Source: Rotaria sordida (taxonomy: Eukaryota > Rotifera > Eurotatoria > Philodinida > Philodinidae). From it: a stretch of DNA of 64,000 nt. The position numbers and the translations under genes were made by a program. The notes below the pieces were generated by a model. It searched no databases. It had not been told where the DNA came from and was given only the letters and a program-made list of their open reading frames with translations. The DNA is taken from assembly GCA_905250125.1 (NCBI GenBank), contig CAJNOL010000350.1:1-64000 (forward strand), read 5' to 3'. This document shows positions 15,376 to 26,977 of the stretch, in pieces (the stretch's first letter is position 1; each line of letters begins with the position of its first letter).

Positions 15376-16847
15376 TTATTGTAGACCAGCTTCTCTTAAA
15401 CTATTATTTGTTGGATTCCAAGTACATGACCATGGTTTATCACCAAGTGCATCCTATATATATATATATATATATATAAATAGAGAATAATATTAATTTC
15501 AATTGATATTTGTTACTTACCAATACTTTCATATCTTCATCAGGAATTGACCAATCAAATACATCTGCATTTGTTTGGAGTCTTGATTTTTGAGATGTCT
15601 TAGGAATTGTTATATATCCATGTTGAACAGACCAACGAATTAATATTTGTGCTGGAGTTTTCGATAATCTAAATATAATTTCATAGATAGCTTTTATACT
15701 TATTGCTAAATATTCCAAGTAAACATACTCAAGTATCAATCACTGTAAAAGACAATTTTAAAGGCAGAAAAGCGGTCTTATTCATTTTCATCATTTTAGA
15801 TAAAATTTGTTATATTCATGTAGTATCAAGCACTTATTTCTATTCTTCAAAGATTAGATAAACAATTGATTTCTTTCGCCCTCAAACTAATGTAAAAGTG
15901 CATTCATTTATATTCGAAAATTATGCTGTAACTGCGTTGAACATATGTTCCGAAGTAATCTTATTTGAAATTCTCATATCCAAGAGAAAGTTCGTACTTG
16001 TCCCGGTCTGACTTGTTGAAATGAAAAAAAAGAAATTTACTTGTTTGCAATTTCATTAATAGTTTTATCTTGAATTTTTTGACCTTTTGCCAATGGTGAA
16101 TAACCCATAACAGTAATATCATGTTCACGACAATATTTTACAATATCTTGTTTTTGTTGCCATGGATGGAGTTCAATTTGATTAACTGATGGTTTTTCAA
16201 GACCTAATTTAGCAAGAGCTTCTAAATGAATTACACCAAAATTTGAAACACCTACAGATCTAAAAATATGTGAAATAATTAAAAAAGAAATTTTTTTTTT
16301 AATAAAGATTTTTCTTACCTAATCTTTCCTTGTTTTTTTGCTTCGAGTAATGCTCGATATGCTTCAGCACAATGACCACCTTGTGGTGCATGAAGAAGGT
16401 ATAAATCAATATAATTTGATTGAAGACTATAGAGAAAATGTTAGATGAGACAAAGAAAGGATCCACTTTTTTTAAACCTATTCAAACAATGATCAAGTGT
16501 TTGAAGAGCACCTTTTGCTCCTTCCGATGATGGCCACCATTTTGAAACAACGAAAATATCTTCACGTTTTTTTCCACTTTGTTTTATTCCATTACCAACA
16601 CCATGTTCATTACCATATAATTCAGCTGTATCAATTAATCGATAACCTTGATTAATTGCTGCAGCGACTACATCAGTACCTAATGAATACAAAAAAGTCA
16701 AATTTTTTTTTTTGTTATATTAATATTAGATCTGAATGTACAATTATTATCAATTAGATACACTCCAAGTCCAAATAATGGAATCACTACACCATCATTG
16801 AGTTTAACAGTTGATTCGAGACTTTTAGCTATCAAACGTGAAGCCAT
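15376..16847 (-). CDS. Aldo-keto reductase
   Basis: Six exons on the minus strand: 16847-16742, 16679-16478, 16426-16319, 16259-16041, 15668-15521 and 15453-15376, joining into 286 residues. This is a (beta/alpha)8 NAD(P)H-dependent oxidoreductase with the full catalytic tetrad: D52 and Y57 in LIDTAELYGNE, K82 in VVSKWW and H115 in LYLLHAP. Also present are VGVSNFG, QIELHPW and, near the end, the cofactor-binding segment IPKTSQKSRLQTN. The family reduces aldehydes and ketones in the cytosol; the exact substrate cannot be told from sequence. Length is slightly short of the usual 300-320. The donor of intron 1 (GTACAT) is unusual but is the only one found that keeps the frame. The gene diverges from the forkhead gene. 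Confidence 0.93.
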
Positions 16848-17731
16848 CTGAAACAAAAAAAAATAAACATTAAAATCAGTATTGAAAAAAAAAACATAAT
16901 CGACCGGCAGCTTGCAAGTGATCAGCGTGTCGATGACACTTTACCTCCTATCGACAATTCATATTGTAATAAGCGAGAACAACATAAATTGTTACACGAT
17001 CTGTTACCTTCTCTACCGATATCATTAATCAATTTTGTACCATTCATACCATAAGAGAGAGAGGGAGAAAGTGAAGATATATATATATATATGAACGCTT
17101 CAAACGAGTGAACCACAATATAGTAAGTACAGCAATCAATTCACGCCTTATTTTAATGAATATTCTTCTATCGACTGTCTCTAATCCCTGTTAGCGTAAA
17201 CATTTCTGAACTACACAATGTGTTTCCAAAAAAACCCTTGATTTTCCAGCTTTTTTTCGCTTGGTAAAAATATTTAATCAATAAAAATAGTGTATTCGAA
17301 ATTAGTGCATTAAATAGCATCGAATGATATATAGCATTAAAAAAAATTTTCTCGAAAAACTTCTTTTTTCTACATCATATCCAATAATTTCTGAGCAAGA
17401 AAGTCACATGTTCACCTGCCATGTAGAAAATGGATACTGTGTCCTTCTCCTCCCACGAAGGTTCTAGTCAACAACAATCACAGATGGTAGTTGTTGACAT
17501 ACGATCAGAGACCATAGATCAATAACATCTCAGTATAATATATGAACTACTTCGTTATTGTATTTCTAGAGGATTAAGTAAAAGGATGATGAAGACGTTT
17601 GCCTCAAAATAGATAGGATAAAACAATCTCTCTATGATTAATAAGAGTAGCTACATCGTGTTTCACATTTTAATCCCATAAGGATTGCGCTAATAGTTTT
17701 TGTTTCTTGTTTTTTTCTTTCTTTTAGAATA
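16848..17731. other. Divergent intergenic region between aldo-keto reductase and forkhead genes
   Basis: 884 bases with no convincing open frame. A (TA)n run lies near 17078-17092. It must hold the promoters of both divergent genes. TTTTTTTCTTTCTTTTAG, ending about 6 bases before the forkhead ATG, could be a 5'-UTR or spliced-leader acceptor. Confidence 0.5.
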
Positions 17732-18193
17732 ATGAATCTACAAGATAGCAGTTATTTTAGTCCAAGTCAAGATTTTTATTCTCATAAAAATCTTAAAATA
17801 TTAACTAAACCTCAAGAATCTTATGTAGCATTAATTGCTCGTGCTATATTATCATCATCGAATTATCAAATGTTACTTATTGAAATCTATGAATGGATTA
17901 TAAATGAATATCCTTATTTTGGAACATTACAAAGTAAAGCATGGAAAAATTCTATAAGACATAACTTATCATTAAATGAATGTTTTATACGACAACAAAA
18001 ATCTGAAAATGGTCGTGGTTATTATTGGGGTATACATCCAGCTGCATTTGATGCTTTTATTCATGGTGATTTTCGACGACGACAAGCTCGTCTTCGAGCT
18101 AAACGTGCTGATAATTTATCTATTCAAACGATACCATGGATGATGAATAGAGATATCTCATTGGATTATTCAATATATCAAACACAAACATAA
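17732..18193 (+). CDS. Forkhead transcription factor, FoxQ2-like, intronless
   Basis: A single 153-codon frame. The forkhead (winged-helix) domain spans about residues 26-118: KPQESYVALIARAIL (helix 1), IYEWIINEYPYF (helix 2), recognition helix WKNSIRHNLSLNECF, wing 1 GRGYYWGIHPAAFDAF, and a basic tail GDFRRRQARLRAKR. The YYWGIHP...GDFRRRQARLR segment is characteristic of FoxQ2. In other animals FoxQ2 patterns the apical/anterior neural territory. The protein is unusually short: only about 25 residues precede the domain and about 35 follow it, and I see no clear EH1 Groucho-binding motif. The domain assignment is secure; the FoxQ2 class is likely rather than certain. Confidence 0.88.
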   Translation: MNLQDSSYFSPSQDFYSHKNLKILTKPQESYVALIARAILSSSNYQMLLIEIYEWIINEYPYFGTLQSKAWKNSIRHNLSLNECFIRQQKSENGRGYYWGIHPAAFDAFIHGDFRRRQARLRAKRADNLSIQTIPWMMNRDISLDYSIYQTQT

Positions 18194-18403
18194 TTATTCA
18201 TATTCATAAATTTTCGTTTCATTTCTATAATTAACAAAAAATAAAACAAATATACAAGAATTTGTAATTTAGTTTATTTTCATTCATGAAGTATATATAA
18301 TAGAGACAGAGGTAAATCATAAGAGAAAAAAAAAGTGATTCGATGCCTATATCTGTTTATATTCATTGCAACGCATTCGTTTTAGTTTAATTCTCATTTT
18401 TTT

Positions 18404-18961
18404 TTACTTATAAGGATTTGGTTGTTGATAAATATAAGGCGGTGGTGGACCGGCATAACCTTGTTGTGGTGGATAATAATTTCCTTGATTATATGGTGGA
18501 TAACCTGGTTGTTGATTTGGAGGTGGATAATAAGGTTGAGCACCTCCAGGATAATATTGTGGTTGATTTTGAGGAGGTGGACCATAACCTTGTGGACCAT
18601 AAACACCTGCTGTTGGAACATGACCACCTGGTTGTTGATAATAACTGAATGAAAACGAAAACGAATAGAGTTTTGTTATCACAATTATGCAAAGAAAGAA
18701 AAAAAAAGAACATACACAGTTGTTGGTACTTGATTATTACGGGAACTTGAACCCATCATATCTTTCTATAGGGGAGAAAAAAATTAATTAAAAAAAAAAG
18801 ACAAATTGAAAATAATTACACAGCATTTGCCTATTAAAAAAAAAGAGAGATATTTTTCATGTTCTATTTTTAGATTCTTTGAAATACATACAACAGCAGA
18901 GAGCAGCCAAAGGAACACATAGACAGCAGAGAAGATCATCACAACCATCATCTAGACACAT
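18404..18961 (-). CDS. Small Cys-rich / Pro-Tyr-rich protein with an 11-nt microexon
   Basis: Four exons on the minus strand: 18961-18892, 18830-18820 (11 nt), 18765-18716 and 18644-18404, giving 123 residues. The N-terminus MCLDDGCDDLLCCLC continues with CCC then KCCKDMM, a Cys-rich hydrophobic stretch that could be palmitoylated or membrane-embedded. From about residue 44 the chain is Pro/Gly/Tyr/Gln-rich with repeated YGPP-, YYPP- and PGYPP-type phrases, similar to PY-rich tails that bind WW domains. CYSTM1-type proteins combine the same two modules in the opposite order. The microexon is needed to keep the frame open between the Cys-rich and Pro-rich parts and has good splice sites on both sides. 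No orthologue is recognised. It converges with the forkhead gene (210-bp gap). Confidence 0.72.
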
Positions 18962-19422
18962 GATTACAATCTTTAATAAAAACAAAATAATTAAATTATA
19001 TAAATTATTCAAAATAAAATTAATCAAAACATAATAAATCACATTGAAAATATATTACGGATCAATAGTTGTACTTTTATATGAATGGTTTATATTATTA
19101 TCTATCTACTATAAATAACGATAGATAACGTTACATGTCAATAGATAATTATCAATGATTTGATTCATTCGTTTAGAAAAAACAAGAAGTACTTGAAAAA
19201 TAAAATTAAAAATTTTTACATCTCATTCATTATTAAATTGAATAAACATGATATGAACTTAATTTATGCTAAAAAGAAAATACCATAAAGGTATATACAT
19301 GTGATAATACTTTTAAAAACATCTGGTTAAATTCTCAAGAATATGTATTCGAAAAATTTTATTATAGTTACATCTCTATTCTCCTACCGAAGTATGTCTT
19401 TCATTGATTTGAAATAGTGGTA
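18962..19422. other. Divergent promoter region between the Cys/Pro-rich gene and the fucosyltransferase gene
   Basis: 461 bases, AT-rich, with clustered GATAGATAA/CTATCTAT-like phrases around 19090-19160. No coding sequence is seen. Confidence 0.4.
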
Positions 19423-21174
19423 ATGAAATTTCAAATTCGTTGGTATAGGTTTTTTTCAAATTAATTAAACACATTTTTATATTCTGTTTTTGTTTTCTGT
19501 ATATAAATTACAGTTTTAGCACTATTTTGTGTGTTTTATTATTAATTTTAATTTTTTTCTTTTTTTTTCGTTGGGTAAGTATGCAAAAGATGAAAATATC
19601 TTATAATTTCTTATTTATCCTTAAGCGATATATTGATGATGATGGCGATCCTATTGGTGCTGTTTATTTTACAGAAATTCATGAACGACGTACTAGTTCT
19701 TTTTTGAATGACTGTAAGGCTTGTTCAATACAATTATTAATTTTTTAAAATTAATTTTTTTAATAGATATGGAAAGTAAAGATAATAATTATTTTGCAAC
19801 TCAAAATTTAACTGTACCTATTCTTGTTTGGTGGACACCATTTACGTATGATACAGGTTCTTATATACAATGTCGTAATCAAACACAATGTTTTATATCA
19901 AATATAAGAAAATATCGTGATAATAAACAATTTTCTGCATTTCTTTTTTATGGTACTGATTTTCGTTTATATGATCTACCATTACCACGTTATGAACATG
20001 AACAATGGTCATTACTTCATGAAGAATCACCAAAAAATAATTATGTATTTTCATTTGAATCTATTATGAATATGTTTAATCATACAGCAACATTTAAACG
20101 TCATTCTGATGAACCATTAACAACTCAATGGTTAGCATCAATTGATGATTTATTAGATCAAACATATGTTATTGATGTACAAGAAAAAACACAATTACAA
20201 AAAACGGAAAATTTAGCACCAATTATATATATACAATCAGATTGTAATACACCATCAGATCGAGATTTATATATAAAAGAATTAATGAACTATATTCAAA
20301 TTGATTCCTATGGAAGTTGTTTACATAATAAAGATTTACCAGAAAAGTATATTTTATTTCGAAAAGAAAAAGAGAATATTTTTTTTCTTTTGTTGTCCTC
20401 GTAGTTTAAGAAATTCACTTGAAACAATGGAACATAATGAAATATTAAAACTTGTTGGTAAATATAAATTTGCATTAGCTTTTGAAAATGCTATTTGTAC
20501 TGATTATATAACGGAAAAATTTTGGCGTCCATTAAAAGTTGGAACTGTACCTATTGTCTATGGATCAGATCAATTTCAAGTATAGTATACATATATATAT
20601 ATATATATATAAATATGAATTCATTTTTATCATGTATCTTTTTTTCGAATAGAATTTTCTTCCTGATAATCATTCAGCAATATCTATTCTCGATTTTGCT
20701 ACACCTGCAGATTTAGCTCATTATATTCACAAATTAAATATCAATGATACTTTATATGATTTCTATCGTCATTTTAAATTAAATCGTATAATTTCAAATG
20801 ATACACTTCTTGTTCGAACAATGTCTACACGTACATGGGGTATACATAATGATCGTATTCGAGGTAATTTTATTAATAAATTTGAATGTGTGGTATGTGA
20901 ACGTGTACATAAAACACGAAAAGATTCAACAATAAAATATCAAGCTAAATTTGAGGATTATGGATGTCCACCACCAACAACATTTGATAGACATGGAAAA
21001 AAATTAGAACGTACAGGAAATTGGTATCGTACATATGTATATACACGTTGTCAAGTGGAAGTATTTCAAGAATTAATTGATCAAAAAAATTATAGTTTTA
21101 CAGAAAAAGATTTATATAATGCAGCATCAAAACGATTTTCACCATCGTTTCAAAGAAATGAATTTTTAAGATAA
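19423..21174 (+). CDS. Alpha-1,3-fucosyltransferase of the FUT10/FUT11 type
   Basis: Six exons: 19423-19448, 19514-19574, 19626-19713, 19767-20346, 20405-20579 and 20653-21174, giving 483 residues. Type II Golgi/ER topology: a short basic tail (MKFQIRWY) and a Phe/Leu-rich membrane segment at about residues 10-28. The lumenal glycosyltransferase family 10 domain includes VWWTPF, FYGTDFRLYDLPLPR, LLHEESPKNN, and the donor-binding stretch FALAFENAICTDYITEKFWR. HEESPKNN, SYGSCL and the C-terminal CVVC are hallmarks of the FUT10/11 branch, which in vertebrates O-fucosylates EMI-domain proteins in the ER (POFUT3/4). The first two tiny exons, missed by simple ORF searches, supply the membrane anchor. 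Intron 5 contains a (TA)n run at about 20588-20611. Confidence 0.93.
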
Positions 21175-21786
21175 TAAATGTTTTGTTTGTTTTTATTTGA
21201 ATTTAAGAAATAAAAAGTTTCTAGATATTTGATTTGAAGATTTATTAATTGAAACCAACAAAATGTAGAATATCTCTAAAACTTGTTATTCTCTTCTCTA
21301 TCAAGTTTATTAGGATTACCTAGTAGATCATTATGATATACTGTCAGATGAATTAAATGATGTTTCTTTCTTTCAATCAGTGGGAATGTAGCTGTGGGTG
21401 GTGATCTATAAATTTTAATAGTAGATAAACTTGACCAAAAAACAATCGATTATGTATTAACGATTTTGTTTTGTCTAGTTTAACGTTTCTATTGTCATCT
21501 ACTGACATCTCACATTTGCTATTTAAATAACAACAGACTTGTTTAACCAATGATAGAATACAATATACAAAAAAAAGGAAGAGAGAAAATGTCAGTTATT
21601 TTTTGTTGGATGAGAACACTGAATGATGATTGCGAGTGTGGGTGTGTAAACATGTCTTGTTAGTTGACGTCAATATATGATGAAATGAACACATAGATAT
21701 AAAAGCATTGCATAACCTTTTTTTTCTCTTTTATATTTCTAGATTGCAACTAAACAGGTTTCATTTATATTCACGATCGGTTATAA
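21175..21786. other. Intergenic region between fucosyltransferase and cysteinyl-tRNA synthetase
   Basis: No coding sequence seen. GTAGCTGTGGGTGGTGATCT at 21389-21408 resembles GTGGCTGTGGGTGGAAATCT near 9105, a possible dispersed-repeat fragment. A pyrimidine run ending TATATTTCTAG (about 21732-21742) precedes the gene and may be a 5'-UTR or spliced-leader acceptor. Confidence 0.4.
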
Positions 21787-24700
21787 ATGAGTTCGACAAC
21801 TCAGCAAAAATCATCATCTACAATGTGGAAATGTCCTGAAATGGTATCCGAAGCACGACTTCGTCTTTATAATAGCTTTACAAAAAAGAAGGTAATTAGA
21901 ATAAGAACTTTTTTATATTATGAAATCTATTCAACTGATGTTTCTTTTTTAGGAATTGTTTGTACCTATAAATGGTAATGAAGTACGTTGGTATAGTTGT
22001 GGACCAACTGTTTATGATACATCTCATATGGGTCATGCTAGGTAATTCAACAAGAATTATATATTTTATCTAATTTTTTTTTGTTTAATTTCAAGATCGT
22101 ACATTTCATTTGATATTCTTCGACGTGTTATGGCTGATTATTTTGGTTATGATGTTCTTTATTGTATGAACGTAACTGATATCGATGATAAAGTAAGTTT
22201 ATTATTGCTATTAAAGAATCCTGTCGGATAAAATATTCACTCTTCATTTAAAAAGTCATCTATACCATTTTGTAGAGCAACTCATAACGCATCGAATAGT
22301 ATATATATCGAAATCACTTTTTCATCAAATTTTGTTTCAAGTTACTTCAATAGAGTTTTGTTAGATTTTCAAGCGTGTATGTGTCATAATTCTCACAATA
22401 GCTTTCTTCGTACCCAAAACTTTAGTATTTTTACTAGCTTCTGTAATTTTTGACTTTTATAATATTTAAAATTTTTCTATATTGTTCCTGAGAGCAAAGA
22501 GGACTAACCGCACAAATTTCTCAAAAATTTTGTCTCATGGTCAAATCGGTTAATTCATGCCTAAAAAGAGACCAATATTTTGATTCTTAAGTGTAGAAAA
22601 GTATATAAGTTTTGTGAAAAATACTTTTTGAATAGAAAAAAGTTTCTACCTATTAATCATAAGGTTATCATGCCCTATGACGTGATATATATGAATGAGA
22701 GATCGAAAACAAACCAAATTGAGTTATCACGAATCGATTCAGATCGACCTTGAGCCGACTTTTTAAAAATGCACTCAAACCGAACCAGTAAAACACGATT
22801 CGATCCAATCTTTGATATGAATGTTTCGAAAATGACCAAAAAAAAGTTTTGTTTTCATATCCCTGAAGACGAGTATGAGAATGGACTATTACAAAGATCA
22901 ATTTTTATTTTTTTGGTTCCTTATAAATTTAAATTCTGAGTGTATCGAGCTCTATTAAATTCAATATATATGTTCGATCTCTTATGAGAATTACAAATTT
23001 TGTATATCCGAGAGCGAAAATTTTTTTTGCTACTTTTGAAAGATCCATATATATCAAATGATAGTATATGATGCACTTATTATTAATAGATAGAAACTTC
23101 TCAACTCAAAAAGTATTTATCATAAAACCCATATACTTTTCTGTTTTGAGGAATAAAAAAATTGGCTTGTTTATGCATTGTTTGACCATAACACACAATT
23201 TCTGAGAAAAATTTGTACAGTCAGTCGCAGTGGCGTAGCCAGGATTTTTTACGTAAGTGGCAATTTACCAGCAAAATTATTTTGAGTAGGTGGCAGCAAT
23301 GGGCAATTGTAAAACCTAGTGGGCAATAGTTTTTTAAATACTTACCCGCATTACAGAATTTGTTATTGACTGAAGAGAAATTAGTCATCCTAGATTAACA
23401 GATAAATTTGCTCGCTTTTTTTAAACACTATTTCAGAAATATACTCTTTGATTTCATATATTTTAATATTTTATGTCAAAAAGTCATAAATAAGTATCAA
23501 TAGAGCAAGAAAATCAATCTCTTTTCTGAATATGTGGTAGAGACACAATGGCTGTCACTCTATCTTTTTTCGTGAAACATTGATCAATGCCTCTTTATTT
23601 TCTTTTGTCAGACAATGAAGGTTCGTTTATCTACTTTAATCGGATAATTGCATGAGTTAGTTTGTTCTATTACGTCGGACAATGACAAGCATTACTCCAC
23701 ATATATCTCTAACAAATTCTCAATCATGAAAGTTTTTTTTGCATGGTTTCAATGTTCAGTCATATACGCATCCTGTAAATTACATATTATCATTTCATTA
23801 CTAGTACTTTCAATGCCTGAAATGAGTTTTCAAAACACTGTCGTTTAGACACTCAGTCGATTTTTATTTAGATTTTCTATGTAGTTTATTCACGTTTTCA
23901 ACTCTAACAGTGCAAGAATCGTGTTGCAATATACATTGTGGAAGCTTTTAATTTAGATTGCTTCAGTCGTTTCTGTACAATACGATTTATGTTCGTAGAG
24001 AGATCGTTGAGCATTCATTCAAGTTTCTCTTTAGCTCATTTAAGTGTATTAGAACGTATTGTGGCAGAAAATACTATTGAATCATTATTACTGTGATCGT
24101 TCTTTGAATGCAAAAGATGGTAGATTGATTTTTGTAAATCACTTGATTAGATCTCATCAAGAGAAAATTTATTGAAAGAAAACACTCCTTGAATCTTTAA
24201 GTGTACACAGATATTAATATTTTTTGACAATGGGCAATTGCCCACCTTTAAATAAAAGTAGGTGGCAATAAAATTTCGTTTAGGTGGCAATTGCCGAATT
24301 GCCACCCTGCTGGCTACGCCACTGGTCAGTCGCCTTTGCTCTTAGAAGCAGTATCGAAGAATTTAAAACATCATAAAAATCAAAAATTGAAGTAACTGTA
24401 AGCAAAATTTGATATAGGTTCGTTTGAATATATATTGAATTCTAATATTTGGTCATATCATCAAAATTGCTATAATATTCCTTAACTGGTATATAGCTTG
24501 ATTTTTCAAATGAAGGGTGATCATTAGTAGTTTTTTTTTTATATCACATATTTATTATTTTGTTTTAAAGATTATTAAACGTGCTCGAGAACGATATCTT
24601 ATTAAAAATTATATGGACGATAGTTCAATTGCAATTGAAAAAGTTCTTGAAGATTGTCAACTTGCACTTAAAGTAAAATATTAAATTTTCAAATAAGATA

Positions 24701-26977
24701 AATTTATCTTTTTTTCTTTAAAGCATGTAAAAGATATTCGTGCACGTGAAACAGATAAAGATAAACAAGCGATGTATGACAAACAAATTTCTACGGTTGA
24801 AAACTCACTTCAAAATATTAATACTTTATCTGATATGGAAGCTAAACGAAAAGTATATATATATTTATTTGAATTTATAAATTAAACTGAATTTTTCTTT
24901 GTTTTTTTTTTATAGAAATTATTTGATGATTGTCGTGATATACTTCCAACATATTTAGATTTTAATTATTCTCATGCAACAAATCCATTAGATAATGAAG
25001 TTTTTCTTACATTAGCTCGTCATTATGAATCAGAATTTCATAATGATATGTCACATTTAAATATATTACCTCCACATATTCTAACACGTGTAAGTGAATA
25101 TGTACCAGAAATAATAAAATTTATTGAAAAAATTATTGAGAATGGTTATGCATATGAATCAAATTCATCGGTTTATTTCGAAACAATGAAATTTCATAAA
25201 CAACATTCATATGCAAAATTAGAACCTGATCGAATGGGCGATATTAATGCATTAAGTGAAGGTGAAGGAGCATTAACAACAGCTTCAAATACAAGCAAAG
25301 AAAAACGAAATGAATGTGATTTTGTTTTATGGAAAAAAAGCAAAATAGGTGAACCTGTTTGGCAATCTCCTTGGGGACTTGGTCGACCGGGATGGCACAT
25401 CGAATGTAGTGTAATGGCTAGTACAATATTAGGTAAGTTTTTGAATGAATTTTCTTCTTTCATAAATAAAAGGAAAGGAATCAAACTTAAGATTTTCTAT
25501 ACAGATTAATGAATTAATGATATAACTGAAAATGAAATTGAATTTTTAAACTTCTTTTTGATATACTTTAAAACAAAGAAATGTTATAGCTTTGTCTAGA
25601 ATGACTTTCTCTTTGATTTATAAATTTCATGTTTGACATTGATTAATCTATTTGATTAGATCACTGAGTTAGAAACATGATCGTCTACATCATGAAAAAA
25701 AAAACAACTAATTTTTATTTTATTTTGGTTTTTGTTAGGTTCACAATTTGATATTCATACCGGTGGAATTGACTTAAAATTTCCTCATCATGATAACGAA
25801 ATAGCTCAAGCTGAAGCTTATTATGACAGCGATACATGGGTGAATTATTTTCTACATAGTGGTCATTTAACAATAGCCGGTTGTAAAATGTCCAAATCAT
25901 TGAAAAATTTCGTTACAATTCAACAAGCACTTGAAAAATATACGTCAAGACAAATTCGATTGTTATTTTTACTACATTCATGGGTGTCTACATTGGATTA
26001 TAGTGATCATGGTATGGAAAAAACTTTGAATTATGAAAAAATGCTCAATGAATTTTTTCTCAATATTAAAACACATTTACGTTCAATGAAACAATTAAAT
26101 CATTCAAATGCTTATACAAAATTTGATGAAAATGATCTACAATTAAATGAACGTTTTTCAACAGCTAAAAAACAAATTCATATTGCATTATGTGATTCTA
26201 TCGATACACCAACAGTTATGGAAAATATTCGTCAATTAATAACAACAACAAATATTTATATGAACAGAACAAATGCAATTATTAATCGTCTTCTTTTACG
26301 TAATATTGCTGTTTATATAACACGTTTAATTGATATTTTTGGTTTAAATTCTTCTGGATCATCATCATCATCAACGGATAATATTGGATTTACACGATCA
26401 AGTGAACAACAACAAGCATCATCAATTAATGTAGAAGATATAGCTATGCCATATGTTGAACAATTTGCTCTATTTCGTGATGCTGTACGTACACAAGCAA
26501 TTACAGTTAAAAATAAAGAAATTCTTACATTATGTGATCATGTACGAAATGAAATTTTACCAGAATTAGGTGTACGACTTGAAGATCACGGTACAAAATT
26601 GAATATTTGTTTTTATAATTAGTTCTTTCTTTTTTATCTTATAGCGGGTACAAATAAAGCAACAATAAAATTTTGTGATCCAGAAATATTAAGACGTGAA
26701 CGTGAACAAGCATTATTAGTTGAAAAAAGTAAACAAGAAGAAAAAGAACGACGAAAATTAGAACAACAATTAGCTAAAGAAGCAAAAGAAGCTAAGAAAA
26801 AAGCACCTAAAGAAAAAAAAGTAAGATATATAAAATGTTTAATAATTTTTATCATATATGATATTTATTCTATTTTAGAATACTGATTCAAAAAATTCAA
26901 CGCAACCAACTAATGATGAAATTGTTACTGATGGAGCAACAGCCATGGCTGATGGTGATGCTTCAAGTTCTCATTGA
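21787..26977 (+). CDS. CARS1: Cysteinyl-tRNA synthetase, cytoplasmic type
   Basis: Nine exons: 21787-21891, 21953-22041, 22096-22192, 24571-24672, 24724-24852, 24916-25432, 25739-26590, 26645-26820 and 26879-26977, giving 721 residues. It charges tRNA-Cys with cysteine. Visible class I signatures: [15 protein letters not shown], with the zinc Cys at about residue 51 and the HIGH-like HMGH at about 60-63; [27 protein letters not shown]; and KMSKS at about 396-400. The long insert between the HIGH and catalytic segments is typical of eukaryotic enzymes. The C-terminus is a Lys/Glu-rich coiled-coil-like tail (from about residue 630) ending in a Ser/Asp-rich stretch. Intron 3 (22193-24570) is 2.4 kb because of nested transposons; the other introns are 50-305 nt. 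Confidence 0.97.
22310..24420. mobile_element. Long foldback element in CARS intron 3, interrupted by a hAT-type insertion
   Basis: The left arm (about 22318-22660) is complemented by the right arm, which is split into about 23088-23219 and 24333-24412 by the hAT-type element. Landmarks are ATCAAATTTTG...AGTTACTTCAAT against its complement near 24385-24410, CTGAGAGCAAAG near 22490 against CTTTGCTCTTAG at 24334-24345, and TTTCTACCTATTAAT (22649-22663) against its complement near 23090. Arm divergence is moderate. The central unique part (22670-23085) shows no convincing gene. Confidence 0.7.
23228..24324. mobile_element. Nonautonomous hAT-type element, 1,097 bp, with 8-bp target duplication
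   Basis: Termini CAGTGGCGTAGCCAG and CTGGCTACGCCACTG are perfect inverted repeats of a kind found in hAT elements. They are bounded by the 8-bp duplication GTCAGTCG at 23220-23227 and 24325-24332. Subterminal GGTGGCA and GGGCAAT motifs recur in both orientations near both ends, as expected for transposase-binding sites. No transposase frame remains. It has inserted into the right arm of an older foldback element. Confidence 0.88.
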
